NCBI GenBank assembly: GCA_028274465.1
Contig: CM051456.1
Coordinates: 96,997,050-97,061,049 of the forward strand
Direction of reading: 5' to 3'
Source: Plantago ovata
Lineage: Eukaryota; Streptophyta; Magnoliopsida; Lamiales; Plantaginaceae
Length of the DNA stretch: 64,000 nucleotides
In this document: in pieces, positions 1 through 11,027 of the stretch
Layout: each line of letters opens with the position of its first letter
How positions within the stretch are numbered: position 1 is the stretch's first letter
The notes under the pieces: model-generated
The model's database searches: none
The model's input: only the letters and a program-made list of their open reading frames with translations
What the model was told of the DNA's origin: nothing
Program-made: the position numbers and the translations under genes

Positions 1-204
1 AGATTGTGAATGAGATTTGCCAGATTTAAGCCGCACTACAAACACACCATTAGCTATCCACATGCACAATATCTTGCATTTTTGGCCAACACCCTTTTGA
101 CTTTCACCCTATTTCTTTGCACTTGCACAAACCAAACACCACTCAAAGTGCCCCATATTACCCCATTACCAATTAACAACACAACACAACAAACAAATAT
201 ATGG

Positions 205-213
205 TATATATAT
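205..213 (+). promoter_or_regulatory. TATA box of the PSY-like peptide gene
   Basis: An uninterrupted TATATATAT lies 73 nt upstream of the start codon at 286. Transcription would begin near 235-245 and leave a 5' leader of about 45 nt, normal for a small secreted-peptide gene. The assignment rests only on position and sequence. Confidence 0.55.
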
Positions 214-285
214 CACTCCACTTTGCATTGCCTTTTTCAAGATTATGTACTTAGCTCACATAAATAGCAATTTGAGTACAACAGA

Positions 286-657
286 ATGGCTGCCTCCTCT
301 AACATGAGCCTCATGATGTTGGTTGCTCTTTGTTTCTCATACCTCATCTGCATGAATGTTGTTGCCACACCAGTCACAAGTACTGATGACCTTGTTCAGA
401 GATCTCCACTTGATCACGTTACAAGAGCCCTCGAAACGGTACCATTCTTTACTATAAATCTTGATATTGCACGAGGATTCCATCTGATCTAAAAGTTCGA
501 ACTTGTAAATAAGCAGGTCAAAAGCATGACTAGTGAGGGGATGGTGTTGAGAAGAATGGAGATGCAGCTGAATGACTATCCGGGATCCGGGGCGAATAAT
601 CGGCACACTCCAAGGCCTTATAACAACTATGGAAGAGGTTGCAATGACTGCAACTGA
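286..657 (+). CDS. PSY-like tyrosine-sulfated secreted peptide precursor, two exons
   Basis: Exon 1 is 286-438 (51 codons) and exon 2 is 517-657. The intron 439-516 (78 nt) starts GT and ends CAG, is phase 0 and contains the stop that otherwise ends the frame at 492. The spliced product is 97 residues. Residues 1 to about 27 form a signal peptide (hydrophobic MLVALCFSYLIC core, cleavage probably after NVVA). Exon 2 encodes a basic stretch and then DYPGSGANNRHTP. This shares D1, Y2, A7, N8, H11 and P13 with the mature PSY1 peptide of Arabidopsis, where the Tyr after Asp is sulfated by TPST and the secreted peptide is sensed by leucine-rich-repeat receptor kinases to tune growth against stress. 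The tail is Tyr/Asn/Gly-rich and ends in two Cys (CNDCN), which PSY1 lacks. The family call is from the motif only; another DY-type sulfopeptide family is the alternative. Confidence 0.72.
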
Positions 658-2174
658 TCTTGCATCGACAAATTGTTGGTAATATTAATATACAGACTAC
701 GAATAACCGATATTATGTGTTTGAACTATAAATCTGTATGGTTTTATTATTAAGTTGATTAACATATGTTGATTAGGCATTTGATTTATGTGGGGGACAG
801 ATCAAAATTAGATAGCTAGTAAATTAATCTTACTTTCAGAATTTAATGGCATGTAATTAAACTTACGGTTTTATTGTTATGAAATTACTATATATACTAT
901 ATATATTGAGCATTTGAGCTACTACAGCTCTACACAATTAGTTCACGGCTTACATTTGAATTAATAAACCATCATTTGCTTTGAATGCTAGGCCGACTAT
1001 GAAATCCCTACTAGCTAGGCTACTACTGTATATATGAATTTGATTTAAGTGATCAAGTGTTGTTTTTAAGAGGAAATCTAAGAGCCCTGTTCCTATTTCT
1101 ATGTACTCCTATATTATTATTTTATCATTTTATTATTGGAGACTTAATATAAATAATTAGATTATGGACCTCCCCAACAGATCGAGCTGTTATGAGAGTT
1201 GAATTTCTATCATTGTATCAGAGCAATCTGGCTCGTGCCCATCTGGATTCGAATCTCCATGGAAACAAAACTCCGCCCCATATTACAGGCCTCCCCAAAG
1301 AGGTTGAAAACGCCCATGGTTGAAAACCTCCGGTGATACAAGTGTTTGTTTGCAAAGAAAATAAACTTCAAATTTTCTTTGCGTTTGGTATCACTAAAGT
1401 TTTTCATAAATTAGTAGAATTTTATTTTTTATTAAGTTAAACTTTAAATTATTATATTTGAAAAAAGTTAACAGTCACAAATTAAATTTCACCGCCCTCT
1501 TTACATTTTTCTTCATTTTCCAACAATTATCAAACACATATGAAACACAAAGTATTATAGGAGACCGTCTATACTTAGCTTAAAAGTAAACCAGATGTTA
1601 TTAAGTAAAATGTCTATGTCCATCCTATCCTATTCCCTGCACCTTGTGGAACTACTCTCTCACTGTGCCACCGCGTCTTATCGGCTGTAACACAAGAAGG
1701 GTACCTCTTCAAATGAGGTGCTATAGGAAAGTACTATATCATCTTGTATGGCAGATTATTCTTCCGTCGTATATTTGCAGCCCCTTCCTTGTAACGACTA
1801 TATCTGTCCTTATCACATAACTTACACTTCAGTAGATCTTTATTCTCCCCCCCCCCCCCCAAATAGGTCATGCACATATTCGGACAACAGTACGTCTATA
1901 TTCTCCATAAGAAACCCCGTCCCCATCATCTTCTTCTGCGCTTGGTAATAGTTGGTTGGCACTGTGTTTGGTTCAGGGCAACACTTAGATAATAGTTGGG
2001 TCGAACTACTAAAGTTTTTTTTTTCTAGATTTTTCACCCTCGGCCTTACAAAACATAAGCTAAGCCAACCAAGACAACTCGATGTGCCTTATGCAACCCG
2101 TCCAAATCGATTTCTTCGTCAATTACAACAAGTCAAAGAACACCTAATACTCTTGATTTAGTGGCTCCTGACCC
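658..2174. other. Intergenic spacer, AT-rich, with a possible LTR-element relic
   Basis: No convincing gene is visible. Around 1210-1240 the sequence GTATCAGAGCAATCTGGCTC resembles the tRNA-Met primer-binding site and following leader of plant LTR retrotransposons, so an old element fragment may lie at about 1150-1400. A run of about 14 C lies near 1847-1860. The remainder is AT-rich and unremarkable. Confidence 0.4.
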
Positions 2175-2625
2175 TCACCCTCGATCCGTGTTACTGGCAC
2201 TAGTGTCCATAAAATCTGGGCGCGCTAGATTATGTACCAACTTCGGGAACCGATCATTATCATAATCATCAGATTCAAACGTATTTTGAGTGCTACATTC
2301 CTCAATGCACCGCTTTCTTTGCCGCCTCCTAGTATGGTCATATTGCATGAATGGTGGTGCTCTCTCACCATGACAATTCCAAACCTCATATTGAGGCACG
2401 AACTCATGACGTGTCAAGTGTTCCACTACCGTTGTAAGAGGCAAAAAATTCTTATTCCTACATTTTTTTCAAACTAAAAGGGAACCTTATCATCCCATTG
2501 CTCACACGATAATACCAATGAAAATTCAATGAAGGCTTCTATGCCTTCCGCAAAACTAGCTCGAATGCGGTCACCATCCATAAACGATCGGGATTCACTG
2601 GATGACTTACCTATATATCTAAAAA
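2175..2625 (-). pseudogene. CACTA (En/Spm) transposase-associated domain relic
   Basis: Read on the minus strand, the stretch shows the layout of the N-terminal transposase-associated domain of plant CACTA elements: FMDGDRIRASF, GIEAFIEFSL, then CRNKNF, VEHLTRHEFVPQYEVW and CHGER, followed by an acidic spacer (ESDDYDNDR). In the family this is a small zinc-binding domain of CPCKKC type next to a W.HGE motif. Here the first cysteine pair is degraded and a stop and a frame change fall between the DKVPF part (about 2480) and the KKCRNK part (about 2460). The longest uninterrupted piece is 2175-2444. No catalytic transposase domain and no CACTA termini are visible nearby, so this is a dead fragment. 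Confidence 0.62.
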
Positions 2626-3015
2626 CAATTTAGGGAGTATGCATGCAAATTTTACTTCAAATATGTCTTCAATCAACCATCCAATACATGTCCAAAAATA
2701 TCAAACTAAACACCCAACATCAAAATTACTAATGCTAAATCAAACATTGAACAAGAAAAGAAAATAATAATAATAATAAGAGTTGACAATACTACAGTAC
2801 TATACTTACGTGATGAAAATAAAGATGATGCTAAGGAGCGAACCCAACATGTGTTGAGCGGTGATAATTGCCCCTACTGAAATTTTTTTTTTCTTTACTA
2901 AATATATGGTATATTATATGCTCCCCTAATAAAAATATTTTGTCCCTCTAAATTTTATAAATGTTCAAATTAACTCATTAGATCTTATAATACTCCAAAA
3001 GATAGTAAAAAAGTT
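2626..3015. other. AT-rich spacer
   Basis: AT-rich noncoding DNA with a short (AAT)n run near 2767-2780. I see no gene here. Confidence 0.5.
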
Positions 3016-4101
3016 GGGGATTTCTATTCTCAGGTCTTCTTCGTACCGACCTAAACGTAGGTCTTCATTAGATGATTGCCACGTGGCCCTGGTACGATTT
3101 TATTATTTTATTATAATTAAATCAGTTTTAATAGTAAAATTTGAATGTACATTTATACCCATAACTTTTCAATTAAAATTAATAATTTATATTTTTTCAT
3201 TATACCTTTATTTTTTTTATTATTCTAAAAACAAAAGTAATTTAAATTCACTTAATCAAAATCAAAATAAAAACCATAATACTTAATTAAACCAAAAAAA
3301 AAATTCTTATTAAAATTATAATTGAACAATAGATTTTCATCCACCGACAACAATTGTTTTTTAACAATTCATAAACCCTTCTTCCAAAATTATTACTCAT
3401 CCATGAACTCTTCTTCCCCAATTTTTAAATCAACCCATTTTTCTACAATTCCATAATCATTTTCTCCAGCTATATACAAACCATCTTATGCAGAGTTACA
3501 GATCGTGGAGGTGATATTTAGGAATGAATTTATTATTCATCATTCATGCATTCTCGTTACCATGCTATCAAAGCAATCATGGCAATCAACTAAAAATTGA
3601 TCTGATCCAAAAAGGAATACGAACGTATATAGCCATTAGCATTTGTCGTGCATTATACGGGAGGTAGAACAAGTGAGCCGTTCGACGAAGGAATCTCCGA
3701 TGAAGATGAAAAAAAAGGGGAAATTGATGGTTAGGGTTCTTCGGCTATTATAATTGAAACGAGGGAGTATTATGGATGAAAAATGATTGTTATGTTTAAT
3801 TAATTGAATTAATCAAATTTTGATGATTACTTAAGAAAGAATATTTCACAGGTAATTTATAAGAAGATTGATTAATTGGTATGTTTTTTAGAAAAAGGGC
3901 ATCATAGTCAACTTATTTTATATTATAGGAGGATTTTTTTAATAAAATAAATATTTTTTTAATATTTCGTAACCAAACATTACATGTAAAATGACTTTGA
4001 ACCAAAATGAATGGACCAAATTAAATTAAGTGCCACGTGTCAATGATCTAACAGAGAATGTGTACAGGTCAGTACGAAGGCGACCTGAGAATAAAAATAC
4101 C
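3016..4101. mobile_element. Non-autonomous DNA transposon with about 80-bp terminal inverted repeats
   Basis: The left end (GGGGATTTCTATTCTCAGGT, then CTTCTTCGTACCGACCT and TTAGATGATTGCCACGTGG) reappears inverted at the right end (CCACGTGTCAATGATCTAAC, then CAGTACGAAGGCGACCTGAG and AATAAAAATACC). The similarity extends about 80 bp with scattered mismatches. AAGTT flanks both ends (3011-3015, 4102-4106) and may be a target duplication, though the left copy sits in an A run. No transposase is encoded. Long TIRs suggest a Mutator-like derivative, but the duplication length does not fit the usual 9 bp, so the superfamily is left open. Confidence 0.6.
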
Positions 4102-4106
4102 AAGTT

Positions 4107-4815
4107 AATTATTTTTGTAAGTTGAGTGCATAATTTTCTATTATTTTATCTCTACTTTTCTAAAATTGTTTATTTTATCACAAAACCGTATAGTTATCAA
4201 TATCAATCCCATTAAAAAGAACATTCTTCACTCAGTATTACTATAAATAAAAGAAATTTTCAATTTTCTTGTTAGTTTATACCATTATAAAGTCTCTCTG
4301 CTTCTCAATCAAAATCGTCCTAAAATTTATGTAAGATTCAACCTATAAATTTATCATAAGTCCTTGATTAGAAAAATCTTCTTATTTAGTGCAGAAACTG
4401 ATTTTTTTCTCGACAACATAAGCAACCAACTAAGTCACTTAAGCATCAACCATGCAAACCAGTTTTAGGCCTTGTTAAGTGTAAGATTGACTTTAATTAC
4501 AAGAATGATTTTAAGAGATTTACTAATTACTAATAACATATTTCGGCCTGAAATCTTTTCTTTATTCCTTTTTTTTTGTTTTTTTTGTGTGTGTTTGTTT
4601 TCTAAACGGATGGTTGGAGAAACTTTTGCCCCATCTAACTAAATTTGTTGGCTTCCCCTGCTCATGTCAACCTTTGTAATTTATTAAAGATGAAGATGCA
4701 TTTGTCAATTGACATGAATTAAACAAAACAAAATAAATAGAATAAAGAGACATAAATGAAGAAAGAGGTCAAAAGGTTTAGCTTTGCATGTGTTAATCAT
4801 CTAAGGGTTAGAATA
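4107..4815. other. AT-rich spacer
   Basis: Noncoding, AT-rich, with T-runs near 4568-4590. No gene or element boundary recognised. Confidence 0.5.
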
Positions 4816-4817
4816 TA

Positions 4818-5082
4818 CTTCCTCCTTCATTTGTTACTTCTAAAGAAGTAAAAATTATCAAATTTAAGGAATAATTAATTTTAAAGAATTGATTTGTATG
4901 AGTATTTAATTGTAAATTGGTGATAAAGTATGAGAGAGAGTGATAAAGTAGGTATGAAGAACGAGGGAGAAATAATAAAAAATTGATAGGTGGGTTGAAA
5001 AACTTTCCATATTTTGGTTAAGAAGTTTGTAAAAGAACGCCCAAAATATAAATCTAGGAAGTTATTAATGAAATGGAGGAAG
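4818..5082. mobile_element. Stowaway-type (Tc1/mariner) MITE
   Basis: The 265-bp element starts CTTCCTCCTTCATTTGTTAC and ends with the near-inverse (TATTAATGAAATGGAGGAAG). TA dinucleotides flank both ends (4816-4817, 5083-5084), matching the target duplication of Tc1/mariner elements. The CTTCCTCC terminus is close to the usual Stowaway CTCCCTCC. The AT-rich interior codes for nothing. Confidence 0.72.
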
Positions 5083-5349
5083 TAAGATAGAACACGCCTC
5101 TAGATTAGGCCCTCCGAAGCCAGTAAATTACCTTAACGTGAAATAATCTGGAGAGAAAAAAAGCGATATCTAAATTCTCACTCTGATCATATTGTATTGA
5201 AATTTTTATGTTATTGTATGACTATTGAAAGTGTGTAATAAGGAATTTTTGCTTAATCGTTATATTAGGTTGGTTAGGTGACCTAATTTTATTGTGTCAC
5301 TATATAAAAAGTGTGTAATTAGGGGATACTTTTAGTAGTGGGCACCACT

Positions 5350-5977
5350 TGTTAGGGAACCAGACGCACAAACCTCAACCAAGCACACACACAGAACTTG
5401 CAAACAAAAGGATCAACTCTCACAGCTCACCACACAATCCAAACGAACTACTCAAATCACCAACAACAAGCAGAAAATCAAAGAACACATCGATGTAACG
5501 TGGTTTAGCTCAGAAATGAGCCTACGTCCACGGAAGCCAACAAATAATCGATCTTATTAAGCTTTCGAGCTGTTACAGAATCCTACAACTATGAAGAAGC
5601 AACAATGAATCATTTCACAGTCGATTCTAGCTCTTCCCTAACTCTTCTTCTCTGATAGAATTACAAAGAGGAAGATGAAATGAAATTGATTGCTCTTGTG
5701 AATGAATCTAGAGCAAGCAGGATGATGTAACTGAATTCAATTTATACCAACTCATGAGCCAATAGGAGCAGGTGGAGAGCTTGGAGTTTGCTGCAAACTT
5801 TCCTCCCTTTCTAACTGAACGTTTTAATCTTGACCCTCCAAGTATGAGCACAAATCTCAGTCACTCATCTTATAGCTTAGATTGATCTACACTTCACATG
5901 TATAACTACATTTAATTACATCCCCGAAACAACATAATATAATATAAGATAAATTAAGCTTTACATACATACCAACA
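5350..5977 (-). mobile_element. LTR of a retrotransposon (solo or truncated), minus orientation
   Basis: The segment starts TGTTAGGG and ends ACCAACA, giving TG...CA ends with inverted TGTT/AACA tips. It holds a motif often seen in plant copia LTRs (TGTAACGTGG, then GCCTACGTCCACGG near 5495-5535). A TATA box on the minus strand (GGTATAAATT, about 5742-5752) supports this orientation. The sequence just left (GGCACCACT) resembles the inner end of a tRNA-Met PBS, which would make this a 5' LTR whose internal part has been lost. No clear 5-bp duplication is seen. Confidence 0.5.
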
Positions 5978-6165
5978 AGGAAATGTAAAATGAGCAACCA
6001 GAACAATGAATTTATGAGGTAAAATTCAGTTTTGGTTGTTCAAAACCGAGACATGTGTAATTTATATACTCTATCCAATTTTTAGTACAATACTCTGTAA
6101 CAATTTTGCCAATATAGTGAACAATAGGGCAAACGTAAAATGTTGAGTTACTAAGTACAATATAC

Positions 6166-6392
6166 CTCGAATGTGTAGTCTTTGGGATTGGAGGCATTGA
6201 AGAGGGCGTCAAGAACAGAAGCAGAAACCTAAAAGTCAATTCGCATTGAATTCCAATTAGATCTGCTTGATTTTCAAATTAAAGATACATAGCGATTAAG
6301 GGAGATATAAGTACAACTAAGAGAAAAACCTGAAGATCATACGCTTCTTTTGAGATGAAAGGGAAGACGACGGAGAAGAGGCGGCGCTGGAA
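6166..6392 (-). pseudogene. Two orphan exons of an unidentified host-like gene
   Basis: On the minus strand, an open segment ending at 6330 (frame ...RRLFSVVFPFISKEAYDLQ) is followed by a GT...AG intron (6329-6229, 101 nt, T-rich acceptor) and a 21-codon exon 6228-6166 (VSASVLDALFNASNPKDYTF plus E), which ends at another GT donor. Both splice boundaries keep phase 0. The composition looks like real protein coding rather than chance. I do not recognise the family. A possible acceptor (TGTGCAG) at about 6393 would open the first exon. No flanking exons are found: the LTR at 5350-5977 and the TIR element at about 6530 crowd both sides, so this looks like a gene fragment. Confidence 0.4.
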
Positions 6393-6529
6393 CTGCACAA
6401 CCGCGCGGCAGCATCACTGTAGAAGATGGTAACATTAGTTATTTTCATAAAAAGTTCAAAATTTCGAAATATATGGATATTTACTTAGTTATAGACCCAT
6501 CAGAAATGTTAATTACAAATTAGTCCCAA

Positions 6530-7556
6530 CTACTTTTTAAAAAGGACTTCTTACATATAGTACCCTTGTTAGTCATTTTTATTACAGATAGGTCCTCGTT
6601 AGTCAAACAATTATATCCAACACCCATGTTAGATAGATTTAATTACACCTAAACCCACGAACTTGACTTTTGGCGAATTAAATCGATGAAAATACATTTT
6701 TACCCTTGGTCAAATATTCAATTTTGACTAATACCAAACAACTTCAATTTTCATTAATTACACATTTGTCTCAAGTTTTTCAAATTTTACCAATTGACTT
6801 TAATCTTTTTAATTTCAACTCAAAATGATCCCAAATTTATTTCAAATTAACCCCTAAATTTTTTATATTTAAAACATTCATCCAAAATTAAAATAAATAA
6901 ATAAATAAATAAATAAATAAATTTAAAAAAAAAAAACACAGCAAGCTCCGATCAATCGGAGTTGTGCAACTCCGACAAGATCGAAGCTCAAAAGCTCCGT
7001 TCTAGTCGGAGTTGTAAGCTCCGATCTGATCGGAGCTGCAGCTCCATCAGATCGATCTGATCAGAGCTGCAGCTCCATCAGATCGGAACCATAAAATAAA
7101 ATCGACAAACAGAATCTGGTGTTTAGGATTGTTCATCATCGTCTTCTCCGCACAGACTTGTACATCAATGGATCGATCTGTAACAACAACAAAATTTGGG
7201 GTTTAGGGTTTTTCATCATCATCTTTTCCAGGTATGTTCATGTGGAAACCTGGCAAAGAAGCTGAAGAGGGCGACTATGTTGGGCGCTTGGGTCGTCGTG
7301 ATTCTAGTCACGTCGGAATAAGTAAGAAAGAAGGAGGAGGAAAGAAGAAGGAAATAAAACAAAAAAGGAAAAATAAAATTAAAATTAAAATTAAAATTTA
7401 AGGGCTTGTTTGGATTGAGTATAATAACACCTAATTATAAGTTGGTCAACAAAATTTTAGAATATTGGACCTATATGTAATAGATTGACTAACAAGGGGT
7501 TAAACGTAATTGGAGTGTTTAGTAGGGGTAGTGGATGTAAAATTCCCTTTTAAAAA
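6530..7556. mobile_element. Non-autonomous TIR element of about 1 kb with internal GC-rich repeat array
   Basis: The left arm (TTTTTAAAAAGGACTTCTTA, later ACCCTTGTTAGTC and TTACAGATAGGTCC) is matched by an inverted right arm (GGACCTATATGTAATAGATT, GACTAACAAGGGGTT, then GTAAAATTCCCTTTTAAAA). The arms are diverged and interrupted by small indels. Between them lie AT-rich DNA, the array at 6943-7085, and a CAACAACAAAATTTGGGGTT segment. No transposase is visible. Exact ends and target duplication could not be fixed, so coordinates are good to about 20 bp. Confidence 0.45.
6943..7085. repeat. Tandem/inverted array of GCTCCGAT(C)-type units
   Basis: Within an AT-rich setting there is a sharply GC-richer block made of alternating AGCTCCGATC / GATCGGAGCT units, including TCCGATCTGATCGGA and two direct copies of GCTGCAGCTCCATCAGATCG. 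It could fold into several hairpins. It has no coding potential and lies inside the TIR element at 6530-7556. Confidence 0.6.
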
Positions 7557-7774
7557 CCAGCCAAAATGTGTATGAAAATGTATTACCCCACCAGAGAACC
7601 TATACTGCATATGGTCATGTGACAACAGTGGATTAAAAGTCAGACAAGACCGGGTGGTTCAACTAGTTTGATATATATTTTAAAGAAAACGACCCAGTTG
7701 TTGTTCAGGAACAACATGGATATAGAAATAGAACATAAAAGAACTGAAATTGAACCGATGACCCGCTACTGGGA

Positions 7775-8190
<416 letters not shown>

Positions 8191-8279
8191 AATATAACAA
8201 ATTGTAGGGAAAATAACTTGCAAACAATCTAAGACAATAAAAATAACAAATTGTGCACAAAACAATAAAATAAAAATTA

Positions 8280-8351
8280 CGCTGTTGCTGGGGATCGAAC
8301 CCGGGTCACCCGGGTGACAGGCAGGAATACTTACCACTATACTACAACGAC
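8280..8351 (-). tRNA. tRNA-Asp (GTC), probably decayed
   Basis: The minus strand gives a 72-nt cloverleaf with the acceptor GTCGTTG, the D-arm TAGTATAGTGGTAAGTAT, the anticodon loop CTGTCAC (anticodon GTC, Asp) and the T-loop GGTTCGATCC. Discriminator base is G. A TTTTT pol III terminator follows 4 nt downstream. Against the plant tRNA-Asp consensus I count four changes. Three are CpG-to-TpG/CpA transitions and unpair or weaken the acceptor, anticodon and T stems (C-A at the third acceptor pair, T-G in the anticodon stem, an A opposite C in the T stem). The fourth is a C-C mismatch closing the anticodon loop. It is a tRNA-Asp locus by descent; the mismatches argue for a pseudogene. Confidence 0.75.
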
Positions 8352-11027
8352 TTATTGATTCAAACAAAATTCGTTGTACAATAGCTTTGCACGCACAACA
8401 AATCAAGGTGAAGTGGGAAACATACTTACAAAAAATTGTGTGGTAAAGAAAGAGACAAAACAAAACTTATTTTCCATTTCAAAGTTACAAGTTTACAACT
8501 CCACACGTTTTAAATTTTGATGTTTGAAACGCTATAAATTAAAAATATGTCTGGCTTTTCCTGAAATTTACATTATAGTCCAACATAGGTGTATATCAAA
8601 GTACTTCTATATTATATTAGTGGTTCAAACTATAATGCTTTTTCTAATCTAATCCGTATGCTATTTTCATGATGAAACAATATGTCATTTATTATGTACA
8701 AAGTATAATTAAACAATATAATATAATATATCTCAATATTTGCGGTAGTCCGGTTCGGTTAATCTGCTAAAATCGGTTCATTGTACACAACCGTTTGTTT
8801 AACCGATTTTCTTCATCAACAATTACGTATGTGTTCCTGGTCGCATCCCAATATTTGCCGCTGGAATGACTAATCTGCTCATGCTGGTTCATTCATACCA
8901 CATACGAGTTTTTTGTAATCTTCTCAACGCTTTTTTCTCCTTGTTGCTCTACTCACCATTTTGAATCATATATCCATGGCAGCTCAGCAATTTTCCCACT
9001 ATACACTCCCCATCTTCTTTGAATGCGATATGGCCCAAGTCCCAACCTTTCTCTACACAATTAGTAAAAAGCTATGATTCAGCTCTGTGAACAATGCGTT
9101 CATCGCGAAACCCTATGTCCTACCTGTTTATTTTCATCCTTTGATGTTCTCCATCCCTTGTATGATATCAGCTGATTCTGGATGGAAGTTTTGTAACTAT
9201 GGCTACTCAAATTTCTGCATTTCTCGAGTTGAGTATGATTGATTCTAACCATTGGCTCATTGTTGCTCCTTATATTTGAATAATTTGATTACTAAAATTT
9301 TGTTACACTTAAAATTTTGATGTGTATTCTTGCAAGTGTGGTTGAAGGTTAATGCCAGCAAGATTGAATAGCACAAAACTAATATTTATTGTTCGTGGAA
9401 GTCTACAAGTCACAACAAAACAAGAGTTAATATTCGTGAAAGTTAAATCGGAGTGTCATTTTCTCTCGGGCACTTAGCGTAGAAACTAGAATAAGGCACA
9501 AAATTGTATATATCTCTATCCTGCAAACTATAACAAAGCTTATAATGACGCATTGAATGGATTCCATGAATACTTGGACAATGACAAACACGATGGACTC
9601 AACAATGGTACGTTTGAAAATGCAATTGGTGGACTTAAGTTCCAGCAAATCAATGAAAAATCAATATTGTGAATGCAAATTTGTGGACATTGTCTAAAGA
9701 TCCTCAAACTTACTCTTCTATTTTCTATTTTACGCTCGTGAAATATGCTCAATTTCAACAATCTCTAGTATCAGTGTGCAATCAAGAGTGTCCGTAAGGA
9801 ACGTGCAATTACTAGACACAATGGTGCATCTCACAGGAACATGCAATTAATAGACGCAATGGTACACTCATCTCATCCTATGTTCGTCACTCAACACAAG
9901 ACAACCTCAGTAAAACAAACATACCTTCAATCACTAAAACTAATTTATCACATATATAAATACACGATGAGTATACAAGTTTGACGGTTCGCCTTTTCAA
10001 AGGAGGTGTTTAGCTCATGAATGGAGTAATCAACATCATAAGCAATAAAGAACAATAAAGAATATATGGTGTTCCTGTAAATCCCAATCTCCTTGCTCTT
10101 ATCTTCAATGGAGTATAAAGACCACTTGCATGTTGGAAATCGTGCACATGATCGATAGTTATAAGGCTCCGATCATCAAAAGTATAAAATTAATAGGATA
10201 TGTTAATTTTTGACTTCAATGAAGATGTTAAAGTATAAAGTAATGACACAATTATAATATAATGTTCAAAATAATATTTTTAATATGTAGGGTATTTTAC
10301 CTTTTACGAAATGAGTATAATATTTTGGAAAAAATCCAAAAATAAAAAGTGAGTAAAATTTTGTGAGACGAAGAGAGGAGAGTAAAAAAATAGATATAGC
10401 ATAGGTAAAATCATGCATTATATTATTTCAGAAACTCATCAAACTCCCTGAACTAATTTATTGTTAGCATCGAGACAAAAATAAAAAAGTCTTTCAGGTC
10501 TTAAACTTCTCTAACTTCTACTCAAGACTCGTTCACGCCACATCAAGCATATAACTCATAACACCATTTAACAACCACAACCAATGGTTAACTAATGATC
10601 TTTATCACATCGTGTTAATGATGTGCAATCCTAATCCCACAAGTCTAAGACAAAAATAAAAGTGGTTATTTGATGGGATTTTTACCGGCTTGGCCTGCCC
10701 GGTTCATGGCTAGTCTGGACCGGATCCATTTATGGGAATTATATAGAATATGAGTAGTATTTAGAGTTTCTAAAAGGTTTTTTTTAGAGATAATTATACA
10801 TATTGGATTTTCTTGATACAGTTCTACCTACCGAAATATGTTAACCGGTAACTGACATACCACATTGGACAAGTTATCAAAGCTTAATTTTATCATACAT
10901 CTGCCGTGGTAGTACTTTACACATTACAGATTACAGAACATTGAAACATTAACCAAAGCTCCTAATTGCAAACCAAGACTTCAAATCCTCTCCACAGGCC
11001 ACAACAAAACAATCAAATACCCTCTCC
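8352..11027. other. Intergenic spacer between tRNA-Asp relic and CHLP
   Basis: About 2.7 kb of AT-rich DNA with no reading frame I can support. The frames of 73 codons at 9427-9761 overlap each other and look random. No repeat or element ends were recognised. The part next to 11028 will contain the CHLP 3' UTR. Confidence 0.5.

Noticed and set aside
8976-9083. Short plus-strand frame starting MAAQQFSHYTLP
   Set aside because: Thirty-five codons only, no splice continuation found; likely chance.
9427-9761. Two overlapping 73-codon minus-strand frames
   Set aside because: No start context, motif or composition supporting coding.
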